Of a stretch of 64,000 bases of DNA, positions 1-13,000 are shown one piece after another. The number at the start of each line of letters is the position of its first letter. The stretch's first letter is position 1. A program made the position numbers and the translations under genes. The stretch covers positions 5,186 to 69,185 of the forward strand of contig SSBO01000006.1 in NCBI GenBank assembly GCA_005281725.1, read 5' to 3'. The notes under the pieces are model-generated. The model was not told where the DNA came from. It ran no database searches and worked only from the letters and a program-made list of their open reading frames with translations. The stretch is from Wuchereria bancrofti (taxonomy: Eukaryota; Nematoda; Chromadorea; Rhabditida; Onchocercidae).

Positions 1-326
1 TTTGTAGTTATTTATTTTTGTTTTCACATAATACTAAACTGTAATGTAAAATTTTATTTAATTGAATAATTTTATATTTGTTTCCCTTTTTTAAAATACT
101 GTTAGATTTTAATGTGACAATTTTAAAATCAAATAATTTCATTTTTTTTTNNNNTTTTTTTTTGCAAATATTACTGCATTATAATGTAAAAACTTTAAAT
201 TAAATAATATTATTTTAATTACTATTTTCATTTTATTTTTTATTTTTAATAAATCATTTAATAATTAAACTATTATAATTATTTTTTGCTTGTGTTTTTT
301 TTTTTTGTATAAATTATATTTTAAAG
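1..326. other. AT-rich non-coding sequence with a short N gap
   Basis: No coding exon is visible. The stretch is A/T homopolymer-rich and ends in the acceptor at 321-326, so at least its right part should be an intron of the gene that follows. Four N bases at 151-154 sit inside a T run and mark an unresolved homopolymer or small assembly gap. Confidence 0.7.
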
Positions 327-3300
327 GTTTTCAAAGAACGTTCAACACGTAAAGCATTTGTACTTGATCCGGTTAAAATGGCTGTATCGCCAGATGGAAG
401 ATATGTCTTCACAATTGGTAGCCGAAAAGTTAGTTAATGTAAAAAAAAAAAAAACAAAAAACAAAAAATAAATATAAAAATTGTTTGCAATTAAAATACA
501 TTATTTAAAATGAAGAAAAAAAACTGAAATATATTAAAATTTTAATTTTTATAGCAATTATAATAAATATTAATTAGTCCAAAATGATAAAAAAAAAATT
601 TGTTGTTATAAATTTTACAAAAAATTATGATTAAAATTGATGGAAAATTTAGAAAACAATTTAATAAAATATAGTTTTTTTCATTCATACTAATTTTATA
701 CTAACTTTTAATATTTCAAATTATTAATTTTATAAGTACTAAGTAACAATTATTACCAATAATTAATAATGCAATTAGTTAATTTATTGTGAAATATTCA
801 ATTACTATTATTAAATTATTATTTACTATTATTATTAGTTAATTTATTTTGAAAAGTTAAACTTTTACATACTATTTATATTGAATAGAAAATGATTGAA
901 AAAAGAAAGAAAAGATTATTAAATTTTAATATTAATTGTAAAAATTAATTCATATCAAAAATTAAAAAATCAGATAATGGTAGTATCGGAACGTGGTCCA
1001 ATGGAATGGTTAACATCATTTAAAGTTGATGTATTTAATTTAAATTTGGAAAAACGTCAAACTTTAAATTTGAATGATTTATTTGATTTTGGTGATTATC
1101 TTATACATGCATATGCAATTGATAATAATACATTGATTGTTTTGGATTATAATCACCGTCAAATAACACTACGACAACGAATTGTTAAAGTAAGAAGATT
1201 TAATTAATTAATTAATTAATTAATTAATTATTTTGAATTAATTAGTATCATTTCATTTTATTCAATTTCATTTTAATTTTTCTTTTTTAAAATTCTTTCC
1301 TAATGACAAATTGATCGAAATTTTTTCTTTGAACATAAATTAATCAATTGATACTGCGCTGCTTATTTTTAATACATGGAATAGTTTTTTATAATAAAAT
1401 TAATAGTAATATTATTATTATTATTAATTGATATTAATAATGTTCAAATATTTTTAATGTAAAATTTTTATTCGCATAAAAACATGAAGAAAAGAAAAAG
1501 GAAATAAATAAATGAATAAAATAATTAATTTACTTGTTAATATAATTGATTAATAATATTATTAATTAGTAATAGCAATACTTATAGCAATAAAAATAAT
1601 AATAATAATAATAGTAATAGCAATAATAGTAATAATAATAATAATAATAGTAATAGCAATAATAATAATAATAATAGTAATAATAATAATAATAACAATA
1701 ATAGTAATAGTGATAATAATAATAGTATTAATAATAATAGTAATAATAATAACAATAATAATGATAATGATAATAATAATAATAGTAAAAACAGTAATAA
1801 TAATAATAATAGTAATAATGATAATAATAATAAATATATTAGATTACTCGGAATATAGCAATTTCACCATTTCATCGATGTTATCACTATGGTACCTCAC
1901 AAACATCATTCATTAAAGCAGCTGTTGGTGACAAATTATGCGCCATTGTTAGTAGACAACGTTTTGGTATGAAATATTTTTTGAATTATCAAAAAAAATA
2001 TAATATTAATTGAAATTAGTAAATTAAAATTAAAAGAGAAAAAATAAAAATTATTGGTTGTAGATTTTGTTTCTCTTAGAATTAGAAGAAAGTAAATATA
2101 TTGAAGTAAATAATTCATACAAACTATTCAATAATTTATTTTCTATGTTGAAGTTAATATGTTTGAAATTAATTGGTATATTAACATATTTCATAAAGTA
2201 ATTAGTTTGTTTAAAAATATCACATTGAAATATTAATTCATAGTAGAAAAACAAAAATAATTCATTTCATTTAAAAAATAATCAAATTTCAAAACAAATT
2301 ATTATTATTATTACTATTATTGATATTGTTAATTAATTAATTAATTAATTAATTAATTAATTAAATAATCTATGCCAAATTGCATCATTTACAGAAGGAC
2401 AATTTGTTGCATTAATTATTCCAAAAAATCCATTTGAATCGGATGAATTTAATTTACCAATTAATGTTTCTATACATGTAAACAATGTAAGTGAAATTTC
2501 ATTCTTCTTTCTTAATTATAACCCAGAAAAATTGATGAAATATTTATATTTAATATTACCAAGTATACTACTCTTTGAAATATTTAATTAATACCAACAA
2601 CAATTAATGTTAATAATATATTTTTCTGACAATATAATTTGTTAAATTTTGTAATAATAAACAAATAATTTAATAAATAAATGAACAAAAGACAATATTT
2701 TAATGAATTTTTGCTCTTTTTCAGTTGTTTAAATTTAAGGTAAATTTTTTTTTTTAATTTTTTTTTAATTAACATAATTAATTTCTCTTTTTTATTTCCA
2801 ATTTTTAGATGAATACTGAACTTCATGCAACATTATCATTAAATATTTGTCATTATATAGCACCATTTTTTTCACGTAATGATCATGAATTATGCTTTTT
2901 AACTGTTAATAGTTTAACCTTAAATATTGAACCAACAAATGTTAGTTGTTTAAATTTAAGGTAAATTTTTTTTTTTTCTTTTTTCTTCATAAAATATATT
3001 ATTCATTAGAAAAAAAAAAGGAAAAAAAAAATTATTTTGTTGTAAAAAAATACTTTTACTACTTGTAAGAATAATTAGTTAACAAATAAAAATAATAAAA
3101 ATTGTTTGCTAATAAAAATAATTCATTCAAGTTTAATTTATTTAATGAATGAAATATTTTTTCCTTTTTTTTTTCACAATTTTAAATTAGAACAAAATTT
3201 TGATATTTTATCACAAAAAAAAAAAAACAAACAAAGAAGAATATTAATGAGTGGAAAGAAAAAGAAAAAACTTTATTTTTTTTAAAAAAAAAAATAAAAA

Positions 3301-5108
3301 AAATTAATTTAATTTCATAATTATTAATTTACAGCAATTATAAATGGTATTTACGTGATACAACCGCCGATGAAATTAGTGGCTTTCCATGCGATGAATA
3401 TCAACAAACACCAATTCTTGTCGATTGTTTCATTTGTCAAAATGGCAATCAACAGGTTTTGTAATTAAATGCTAATAAATAAATGCTAAAATTGAAATCA
3501 AAATTAATTCAAAAATTTATAATTAATTTTACATTGCTAATTAATTGTTATATAATGCTGAAATAGAAGTGCAGATTAATTCGAAAATTTATAATCAATT
3601 TTACATTGCTAATTAATTATTATATAATGCTAAAATAGAAGTGCAGATTAATTCAAAAATTTATAGTCAATTTTACATTGCTAATTAATTATTACATGAT
3701 GTTAAAATAGAAATGAAAATTAATTCAAAAATTTATAATCAATTTTACATTGCTAATTAATTATTATACAATGTTAAAATTAAGATGAAAATTAATTCAA
3801 AAATTTATAATTAATTTTACATTGCTAATTAATTATTATAATGCTAAAATAGAAGTGCAGATTAATTCAAAAATTTATAGTCAATTTTACATTGCTAATT
3901 AATTATTATATGATGCTAAAATAGAAATGAAAATTAATTCAAAAATTTATAATCAATTTTACATTGCTAATTAATTATTACATGATGTTAAAATAGAAAT
4001 GAAAATTAATTCAAAAATTTATAATCAATTTTACATTGCTAATTAATTATTATACAATGTTAAAATTAGGATGAAAATTAATTCAAAAATTTATAATCAA
4101 TTTTACATCGCTAATTAATTATTGTAATAATAATGAAAAATTATTTAGATTGGTTTAATTGCACGATATCGAACACCACCAAATAATTGGCGTTGGCATA
4201 TTTGTTCCATACTTCAATGGATGCAAATGCGTTTTGTACGATTATTTTTTTTAAGTATGGATTTAGAAGTGGAAACATTTGGAAGGATAATTTTATATTT
4301 TACAACATTTCTTAGCTATATTAGAGATCGTTTAGTATTACGACCATATGCTAGGTAAGTGATAAAATATTTTTCCACAAATAAATATTTTTATTATTCT
4401 CTTTTTTCATTTCCTTTTTCTAATTTTAATAGCGTTATATATAACTTTCAAAATTTGGTAAATAAAACCATAAAGTTAAATGTGTATTTGAAATTGCTGA
4501 TATCTTCGGATTTTAAATCGTTAATGAATTTCTCTCAGAAAAAAAAAATTTTTTTTTTTCTTTTCCTATTATATGTTAGTTACATCATTTCAGATTAGGA
4601 ATTCTAAATTTAAAATCCTGGAAATGGATTGATTATTCTCATATGTTGAAAGATATTCATTATGTTGATCAATTAACAGATTTAGCATCAGAAAGTGGAC
4701 AAATTATTTCATTCATTTCACAGGTAAATAATTCATCGACAATAATTTATAAATAATTATAATGAAGCAATAATAATTTAATGTTTAATTTTATCATTTC
4801 TTTCAAATGAGAAAAAAAATCAATCATTTCTGCTGTCTTTTGTTATAATGATTATCAGGAAGTTATCAAGAAAAAAAAACTTTTAACCCTCTCAGGAAAA
4901 TTAAACAAGTGATAAATAATTGGCTTATTTAATTAAATTCTTATAGACATGGACTGAGAATGAATGCGAACAAAGTATACGTCTCGGGAAATCTCCTGTA
5001 TCTATGATGTCACTATTTGCAATTGCTGATTTCGAACTTCAACGTCAAGGAAATCCCGATTTATGCAATTTTCGTCGCCAATTCTTGAAACATGTGAAAA
5101 ATACCTGA
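327..5108 (+). CDS. Unrecognised multi-exon protein, beta-propeller-like N-terminal part (5' end outside window)
   Basis: Exons joined by phase: 327-428, 974-1189, 1843-1966, 2395-2486, 2809-2960, 3335-3455, 4149-4354, 4594-4723, 4947-5108 with a TGA stop. This gives 434 residues without a start, so at least one 5' exon lies to the left. I do not recognise the family. The first exons have the rhythm of WD/propeller blades: a hydrophobic strand, then SPDGRYVFTIGSRK, and later VGDKLCAIVSRQRF. The middle carries aromatic-rich segments (NNWRWHICSILQWMQMRF) and the end is mixed helical. There is no signal peptide or clear membrane span in what is visible. Every intron has GT donors and AG acceptors and the phases close throughout, which is strong evidence of a real gene despite the unknown function. 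Its 3' end faces the S9 gene 363 bp away. Confidence 0.8.
1201..1230. repeat. (TTAA)n microsatellite in intron 2 of the first gene
   Basis: About seven uninterrupted TAAT/TTAA units directly after the donor of the 974-1189 exon. A similar (AATT)n tract lies at 2331-2364 in the fourth intron, just before the 2395 acceptor. Confidence 0.9.
1584..1835. repeat. Imperfect (AAT)n microsatellite array
   Basis: About 250 bp of AAT/AGT/AAC trinucleotides with few interruptions, lying in the intron between 1189 and 1843 and ending just before the acceptor at 1841-1842. Open frames here are only stop-free low-complexity sequence. Confidence 0.95.
3485..4128. repeat. 72-bp minisatellite, about nine copies, intronic
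   Basis: The core ACATTGCTAATTAAT recurs at 3531, 3603, 3675, 3747, 3819, 3889, 3961, 4033 and 4105 (last copy with one change). The period is 72 bp, with one 70-bp unit. Units differ by a few substitutions, for example GAAGTGCAG versus GAAATGAAA, and these variants are not randomly ordered, suggesting higher-order duplication. The array fills most of the intron 3456-4148. Confidence 0.95.
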
Positions 5109-5470
5109 TTTATTGATCTCTTTTGTAATAGAATGCAATTAACTAAATCGCCGATATGATAATATCCAATTCCCGACGAATGTAATAAGAAATAAACCAT
5201 ACTAAACACACCAGTTTTAATTTCAGAAATTTGAACAATCTGAGCTACAGTCACTATATATTGTCCTCATTTTTGTTACTTATATACTCAAGAAATGAAA
5301 AACTGGACATTCTCTCTAGCTCACTAAATTTCATATTCGGAATACTGTCTTTTACTATAAGACATCGTTCATGGGAGGCTTAACAACTAGTAATCAGGAA
5401 AACATTTATTTTAAGGTCGCGCAGAATGACAATGATAAATGATAACAAAAGTGTTTTTTTATGAAGTCAT
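5109..5470. other. Convergent intergenic segment / 3' UTRs
   Basis: This is the 3'-to-3' space between the first gene (+) and the S9 gene (-), presumably holding both 3' UTRs. No canonical AATAAA is obvious at the expected places. A 69-codon antisense frame at 5045-5254 overlaps the final coding exon of the first gene and is not accepted as a gene. Confidence 0.6.
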
Positions 5471-6709
<1,239 letters not shown>

Positions 6710-7905
6710 TATGTGCTACCTTTATCAAATTGCTTTCGCAGAGTTAAAAGCACACTTCAGCAATCGCTCTAAATCACCCTTATATAAATGAGTGAGAAGT
6801 GATCAGTAACAATTACAACAATCGCAAAAACACTTAAGCTGAACCGTTTCAGTCAAAAAAAAAAACGAAAAAATGCTCCACAACTTAAGATATCTCAAAC
6901 ATTTTACATTCAACATTTCACATATCTCAAACATTCCATAACATTTTGAAAGAATGCAAAATCTGTAGCAAAATTTCAGCAAACAGGACGTATGCATACA
7001 TAAATCTACGTATATATGACATAATACAAAAAAAAAAAAAAAAAAAAAAAACAAATCGAGTACTAACTACTGATTTTCTACCGTTACCTGAAAATCAATA
7101 AACTGGTGCCAATAATCAATCTTATTTCGCTTCTTACAGAGCAAAGATTTCTGTAAATTATCAACATTACAAAAATTCACGTATGTGAGACACACGCACG
7201 CACACGCATACAAATAGAAAAAGAACGTACGTGCACCCACATCACACCTCAACACCACGTGAAAGGCCTACGAATGCCAGGACAGAACCGGCAAAAATAG
7301 AGCTGCAATTAACACGTAACCAAGGAATCGTTTCAAAAATTATAGCCAAAATTGCAGCTCAAAAGCATACAACTGTATGCTGTGTGAGGTAGTTGATATG
7401 ATAATTAGGAATTTCGATTTTAGTGTTGTACTGTTCACTTTAAAGATATTTGTGCTTATCAATTAAAAGTTGACAAAATTACATTTAGTATTTGAAAACT
7501 GAAATCCAAAATTTTTAAATTTGAATATCACTCAATAATTTAATGGAATTTGTGGACTTAAATTTCCAAATATTTCCTTACATTTTATAATATATTTTAT
7601 ATGACAAAAAAAAACATCTATTTTATAATACATGCATTTATTATATGCAAATACAAGTGATATGATTTTTTTTTCTCCTTTTTATTAAAATCACTAACAA
7701 AATTTTTAAATTTCAATTTCATTCAATAATTTAATGCAATTTGTAGATTTAAATTTCAAAACATTTCCTTATATATCTATTTTATAACAAATGTACTTCT
7801 TTATATATATTTTATAATATATGTATGTGCAAGTAAAAGTTAATATATGTAAATGATACGAAGTAATATGAATTTTGTTCTTTTTTATTAAATTATTAAC
7901 ACGAG
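6710..7905. promoter_or_regulatory. Divergent upstream region between S9 (-) and the small membrane protein gene (+)
   Basis: A 1.2-kb head-to-head space. The S9-proximal half is less AT-rich and holds a poly-A tract at 7028-7050, a CA-rich stretch at 7190-7210, a CACGTG hexamer at 7256-7261, an 11-bp perfect inverted repeat (7300-7310 with 7350-7360) and an 8-bp inverted repeat with a 2-nt spacer (7364-7381). The right half is a diverged tandem duplication with an offset of about 191 bp that reaches the start codon of the next gene. Promoter function is inferred from position. Confidence 0.55.
7507..7900. repeat. Diverged direct duplication (offset about 191 bp)
   Basis: The sequence beginning CAAAATTTTTAAATTT at 7507 recurs at 7698 and the two copies align for roughly 190 bp, sharing ACTCAATAATTTAATGG/TTCAATAATTTAATGC and the following AATTTGTRGAYTTAAATTTC with small indels. 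The right copy runs up to the ATG at 7906. Confidence 0.8.
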
Positions 7906-8720
7906 ATGGTTGTATTAGCATTTCAGTTATTTCTGTTATTCAATGCTGAAAATTATGCTAAATTATCCATTAACGATAGTAATAATATTCGAGAGATTGT
8001 ACCAGAAATTAATGTCATTGATAATATTCAAAAGATATCAATTATTACATCTAAGAAAATAATTAATACTACAGGTATATTTTACCTTCTTCTTTAATAA
8101 TAACAATAAGAGTAATATTAAGAAAGAGAGAGAGAGAGAGAGAGATTTCTATCTTTTATTTTTTTTCTCTTTTCACTAATAGAATCAGGAAAATGCAAGT
8201 TTTCTAATTTGTCTAATTTGAAGTCAAAAATGATCTGAGAAAAAAAAAATTAACTTTTTTCTACTTGTAAAAAGCTTTTGTAAAAATAAACTATCATTGT
8301 TCACATAGCATCATATTATATTGAAAGTCTACAAATAGTTAATTAATCAAATTGTTGCATTCTTAAAAAATCATTATAACTCAAATTAAATCATTCATAT
8401 AAAATGAATAAATTTTGATTAATTAACTATTTTTAGATTTTCAATTTAATATTATCAATCAAAATGATAAATAATCATATAAACTGTATTGATAGAAATC
8501 ATATATAGAGCATATCGATAATGATAGAACTGGACTATCATCACAATCATATCATCGATCATTGAATGTGATACGTTGGAAAATAAATATGTTTTGGACA
8601 ATTGTTACTATAATTTCAATTTTATGGATAATAATTTTAATTAGCGTAATTGCTATTGTTTATATACGAATTGTATATATGCATCATACTATTTCACAGA
8701 TATTTTGTCCAAAAGAATGA
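7906..8720 (+). CDS. Small secreted/type I single-pass membrane protein, unrecognised
   Basis: Two exons, 7906-8074 and 8509-8720, joined in phase at a shared Glu codon, give 126 residues ending in CPKE. The N-terminus MVVLAFQLFLLFNAENYA looks like a signal peptide. Residues about 20-83 would be lumenal or extracellular and contain no cysteine. Residues about 84-108 (from MFWTIVTIISILWIIILISV) form a strong membrane span followed by a basic/His segment and a short tail with one Cys. I do not recognise a family. The start codon directly follows an AG, so the ATG may sit on a trans-splice acceptor. Both splice borders are canonical (gtatat donor, tatag acceptor) and the frame is open through both exons, which supports a real gene. 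It could be a lineage-restricted small membrane protein. Confidence 0.65.
8125..8144. repeat. (AG)n microsatellite in intron
   Basis: An AG dinucleotide run of about ten units in the single intron of the small membrane protein gene. Comparable GA/CT runs occur at 16276-16303 and 17727-17743. Confidence 0.9.
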
Positions 8721-9690
8721 CAATTTTTAATTTAAAAGAATGAGTTACTTTTTTTAATAAAAACTTTCACAATTTATTTATTGAAAAAAAAAAATTCAAA
8801 AAACTACTGTAAAATATAGAGTGAAATGTTTTGATAATTTTAAACAAAAAAAATTTATAACTATTAAAAAATTATAGAACGTTATTATGATTTGAATTTT
8901 TCTACTTTTTATTTTGATTATTTAATTGAAATGGAGCAATGAATTTGATGTATTCATTACGTTAATTATATCGTGTTTTACAGTGCTTAGAAAAATAATA
9001 GCATTTTTTACATTTTCAATTTACTTTTATTAATTCAAAATATATTACTGAAATAATAACATTTTTTACGTACGTAAATAACAGATTTACTTATAATTTT
9101 ATAGGCATAAGCATAAACAAATTATAAAAAAAAATTTAATTTAAAAAGAAAATTTAAAAAAAAATTATAATCTCAAACAAAAAAATATATTATTGAATAT
9201 TATTAAAATATATTATTAACAACACAAATTCCAGTGAAAATTATTGTGATATATATATTCATTCAATAATATTAGGAAAATATTCTTACGCACTTAACGA
9301 TTTTTCTTACATATGTAAAAATACAATTTTATAAGCATAAGCATAAACAAATCATAATCTCAAATAAGTAAATTTGAAATGTACATAAAAGTTATTATGA
9401 ATTTTTATTTTTTTATGATTTTTTAAACAATATTTTTATGTATTATTTCTTTTTCTTTTTTAATGATATATGTTGATATAAGTGTTAATTTTTAGGAATA
9501 TACATCGTTGATTATATGAATATATCGTCGTTAATTTTATTTTATGAATGAATAAATACATTAGAAAAAATACTTTGATAATTAAAAATTAATTCATGAT
9601 AACTGAAATTTAATTATTATTGTTTAATCATATATATATTTATATATCTAAAGTTTAATTATATCACTTCACACTGGGAACAAAAAGAAA
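8721..9690. other. Very AT-rich intergenic segment with a short duplicated block
   Basis: No coding frame is supportable. A block containing GCATAAGCATAAACAAAT occurs twice (around 9101-9121 and 9340-9357), both followed by ATAATCTCAAA within 70 bp, so it is a short diverged direct repeat. The rest is A/T-rich with no exon-like composition. Confidence 0.6.
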
Positions 9691-9996
9691 AAGAAAACGA
9701 CCTCCTATAATGACCCAAAGATTGCAGCGTACGCTGCAAGCCGATTGCGTAACATTGTGCAATGCAGAATTTACTGGATTGTAACATATTGATATTAACG
9801 GTCTGAATGTTTGGGAGAATTTTATTGAGGGGATGTTTGCGTGCTGTTACTATGGAAGTTTACATTTTTCTATTTGTCGTGTTATTTTAAGTTTTAGGAT
9901 TACGATTACGTGATTAATTAGCATGTTCACGTGATTAAATAACACGATCACGTGATCAAGCGGATGTCCAAACACGTACGTCCCTTTTTTTTTCAG
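9691..9996 (+). promoter_or_regulatory. RRP9 upstream region with clustered palindromic elements
   Basis: Base composition rises sharply against the flanks. It contains an 18-bp perfect palindrome TTGCAGCGTACGCTGCAA (9722-9739), two abutting C/EBP- or PAR-bZIP-like sites TTGCGTAA (9745-9752) and TTGTGCAA (9755-9762), and three E-box-like hexamers at 9907 (TACGTG), 9928 (CACGTG) and 9949 (CACGTG) spaced exactly 21 bp. The last lies in a 12-bp perfect palindrome (9946-9957). A trans-splice-type acceptor TTTCAG ends at 9996, nine bases before the RRP9 ATG. Function is inferred from position and motif identity. Confidence 0.55.
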
Positions 9997-10004
9997 GTAT
10001 AATA

Positions 10005-13000
10005 ATGTCATTTTTTATCAGAAATCGATCCAATCATGGTAATGATACAAACAGTAGAAATAAGGTAATTTGTTTAAAAAATTTTTTTTCATTTACAACA
10101 AAAATTAAGTTAATCCTATTTTATGCATAATTTCCGTGTCACTTTATGTTTATTAAATATAGAATTTCTTAATTTGTTATGAACATATAGAAATAATTAG
10201 TTATTTAAATTAGGTGTAACATTTATTTTATAATGCACAAATCTTATCTTTATATTGGATGTTAAATTTTTATGAAGTTTTCACAAAAAAAGAAAGGTTT
10301 TTCACAAGAAAGAAAAGGAACCATATTATGAATTTTACCAAATATTCAATATTTATCTTTTATTAAAAAAATAACATTATTAATTTAGTTGAAACGAAAG
10401 TTAGTTGTACCAAAATTATCAAAACGAAAGGCAAAATTTGTAAATGAGGATATTTCTTCGGATGAGGAAGATTTGTTGTACGATAATGATGGCAAATTTG
10501 TTGAAAATCAAAGTGACGAGGAAACATATGAAGACGTACAAGAGGTAGCATATCGAAAAGCGAAACAGCTTTTGGATGATCTTCAGGTATTTTATGTTTT
10601 TTTTTTAAAGAGTTAAGTATTTCATACATATTGTACTGCATGTGGCACACGTGGATTTAGTCTGCAAATATGTAAAATGTGTTATATATAAACAAAATTA
10701 AACGCAATCATGTGATTGTAAAATTTATCCTTCTCATGCATAATTTATTGTTTTTTAAATCTAAAACATTGGTTGTAAGTTGGTAATAGTGCATTTTTGA
10801 TGCAATTCAAATAAAACTTAAAAATATGAATTGGACATAGTGCATAAATGTGAATGTTCAATTTCACAGGATGCATTATATTTTTTTCATGACTTTTATA
10901 TCTGAGAATTGATAGAATTGCATTCCAGAAAAGTTATTTCGAAGTAACTGTTAAGGTACATTAGTATGTTATAGAAATTTATAATTCCATTCTAAGAGAG
11001 TTTTCAAATTTATTAGGATAATGATTTAGGCTGAACAGCAGAATGAAGGCGAATCATACGATAATGAGGTAATTACCCATCGTTTGCGAGATGATGCTTT
11101 ATCGAAAGTTGCAACTTTACATCGAAAAGTTGCAAAGGAAGTACGATTGAGTGGTACCGCGATACAGTATAAAGCTCATAGGTTAGTATTATAGTTTCTC
11201 ACATATTTTTCTTTTTATGAAATTTACTGGAAAATGTGTTTAGAAGAAAATATAATGAAATTTGAAATCTGAATGACTGACTAAACAGTGACTGAATGAA
11301 AGGTATTAGGTTAATGATTATCGAAAGTATTGAAGTTTTTTTTTTTTACTACATTTTACCTCTTTAACTACTTATAAGTGAAGAAAACAAAAAATTAATA
11401 GAAAGACTACAATGTAGCTGAGAATTCAAGCGGCAATGAAAAATATATGTATTGAATGAGTACTGTTGTCGTTTGAAATTTATGTAATGCCAAATTTTAA
11501 GTTCTAGGTATTCAACCGTTGCAATTGTCATATCACATGATGGTAGATATGTGGTGAGTTGCTCAAAAGATGCAACAGTAGCCAAGTGTAAGTTTATTCG
11601 ACAAAAAAATTTCACCATAATTCATTATATTTTCAAAGATTCCGATTTTTATTTTTTGATTTATTGATATCTTGATCCCTTCCCTTCAGCAGTAAATATA
11701 GAAAAATTTTGAATCACTTTGAAATTTGCCGTCAATATCACAAGTAATCTTTTAAAGTAGAATGTTGCCGAAGGTATTGAGCTATACCTTAACTTTCAGT
11801 ATATTTTTAAGTGCGGCTATTAAAAAAGATATTGAAGAGAAACTTTTTTTTTGTGCTTATAACGATAAGCAAAAGTTTTATCATTGAAAAGAAGATGATA
11901 TAGATATAAATATATAAATGAACTGTAAAAATGTTCATGTATTCAATATTTTTTCTGCTGTAATTTTTCCAGAAGATTAATCCATCTGTTTTGTCGAACT
12001 TCGAAAATTTGATCATTTTTCAGATGATTTAGAAGAAGGGAAGATAGTAGCTTCTATAAAATACGTGAAAGGAGATTGCACATTTCATCGAGGTCAAATA
12101 TTTTGTCTTGCAATCTCAGCTAACGATCGATATCTTGTAACTGGTGGTAGTGATGCTATTATACGAGTTTGGAATTTCAGCAATTTGCAACATGTTAAAA
12201 ATCTTACCGGACATATGAATGCAATAACCGGTTAGTTTTTTGGTTACCTTATATAATTAATTTTCTAGCCTTCTATATACCTCAAATTCTTAAATTCGTT
12301 GGATTTTTACTTTTAGTTTTTATATATATAATTTTCAAAAATTGCATAATCGAAATTAAACTGATCTTTTATCATTTTACAGGATTAGTATTTCGATTAA
12401 ATACTCAGCAATTATACAGTTGTTCCAAAGATCGATGTGTTAAACTATGGGATTTGGAGCAGCTGGGATACGTAGATACGTTATTTGGTCACGTTGATGC
12501 AGTAGTAGATATTGATGCTTTATCAAGGTAAATTTTTATGAAATTCTAGATTATTTGAAAGCAAATTTAATTTCTATTATCATTCAATGTTTATTGCATC
12601 TCGAAAATTTAACAACTTTTTCCTAAAATCTTAGAATTATTCAGAACTTAATGAAATCACAAGATATTGTTGATTTAGTTTAATGGCTTAAAAAAAAAAA
12701 AAGAAAGCAAAGTATTTATTTACAGGGAACGTTTGATAACTGCAGGTTCTCAAGATCGTACGGTGAGATTATGGAAGGTGCCTGAAGATAGTCATTTGAT
12801 ATTTAACGGTTATTCAAGTTGCTTTAGCATTGATTGCGTGGCACTTATCAATGAAGATCATTTTGTGTCCGGTTCAGCTGATGGGTTAGTTGTGTTATTA
12901 TTTTCCATACTGATTTGATTAGTGGTGGTTGATAAGTGAAGCAAGTTTAGTTTGTATGAGAGAAGCATGTGTTTATAATTAATCAACATGCTTCTAAGAT

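Noticed and set aside
1843..1966. Alternative reading frame of this exon starting at CAATTTCACC
   Set aside because: It is open, but it does not join in phase to the next exon, whereas the acceptor at 1842 gives phase-consistent joins on both sides.
5045..5254. 69-codon reverse frame
   Set aside because: It overlaps antisense with the well-supported last exon of the first gene and has no splice context of its own.
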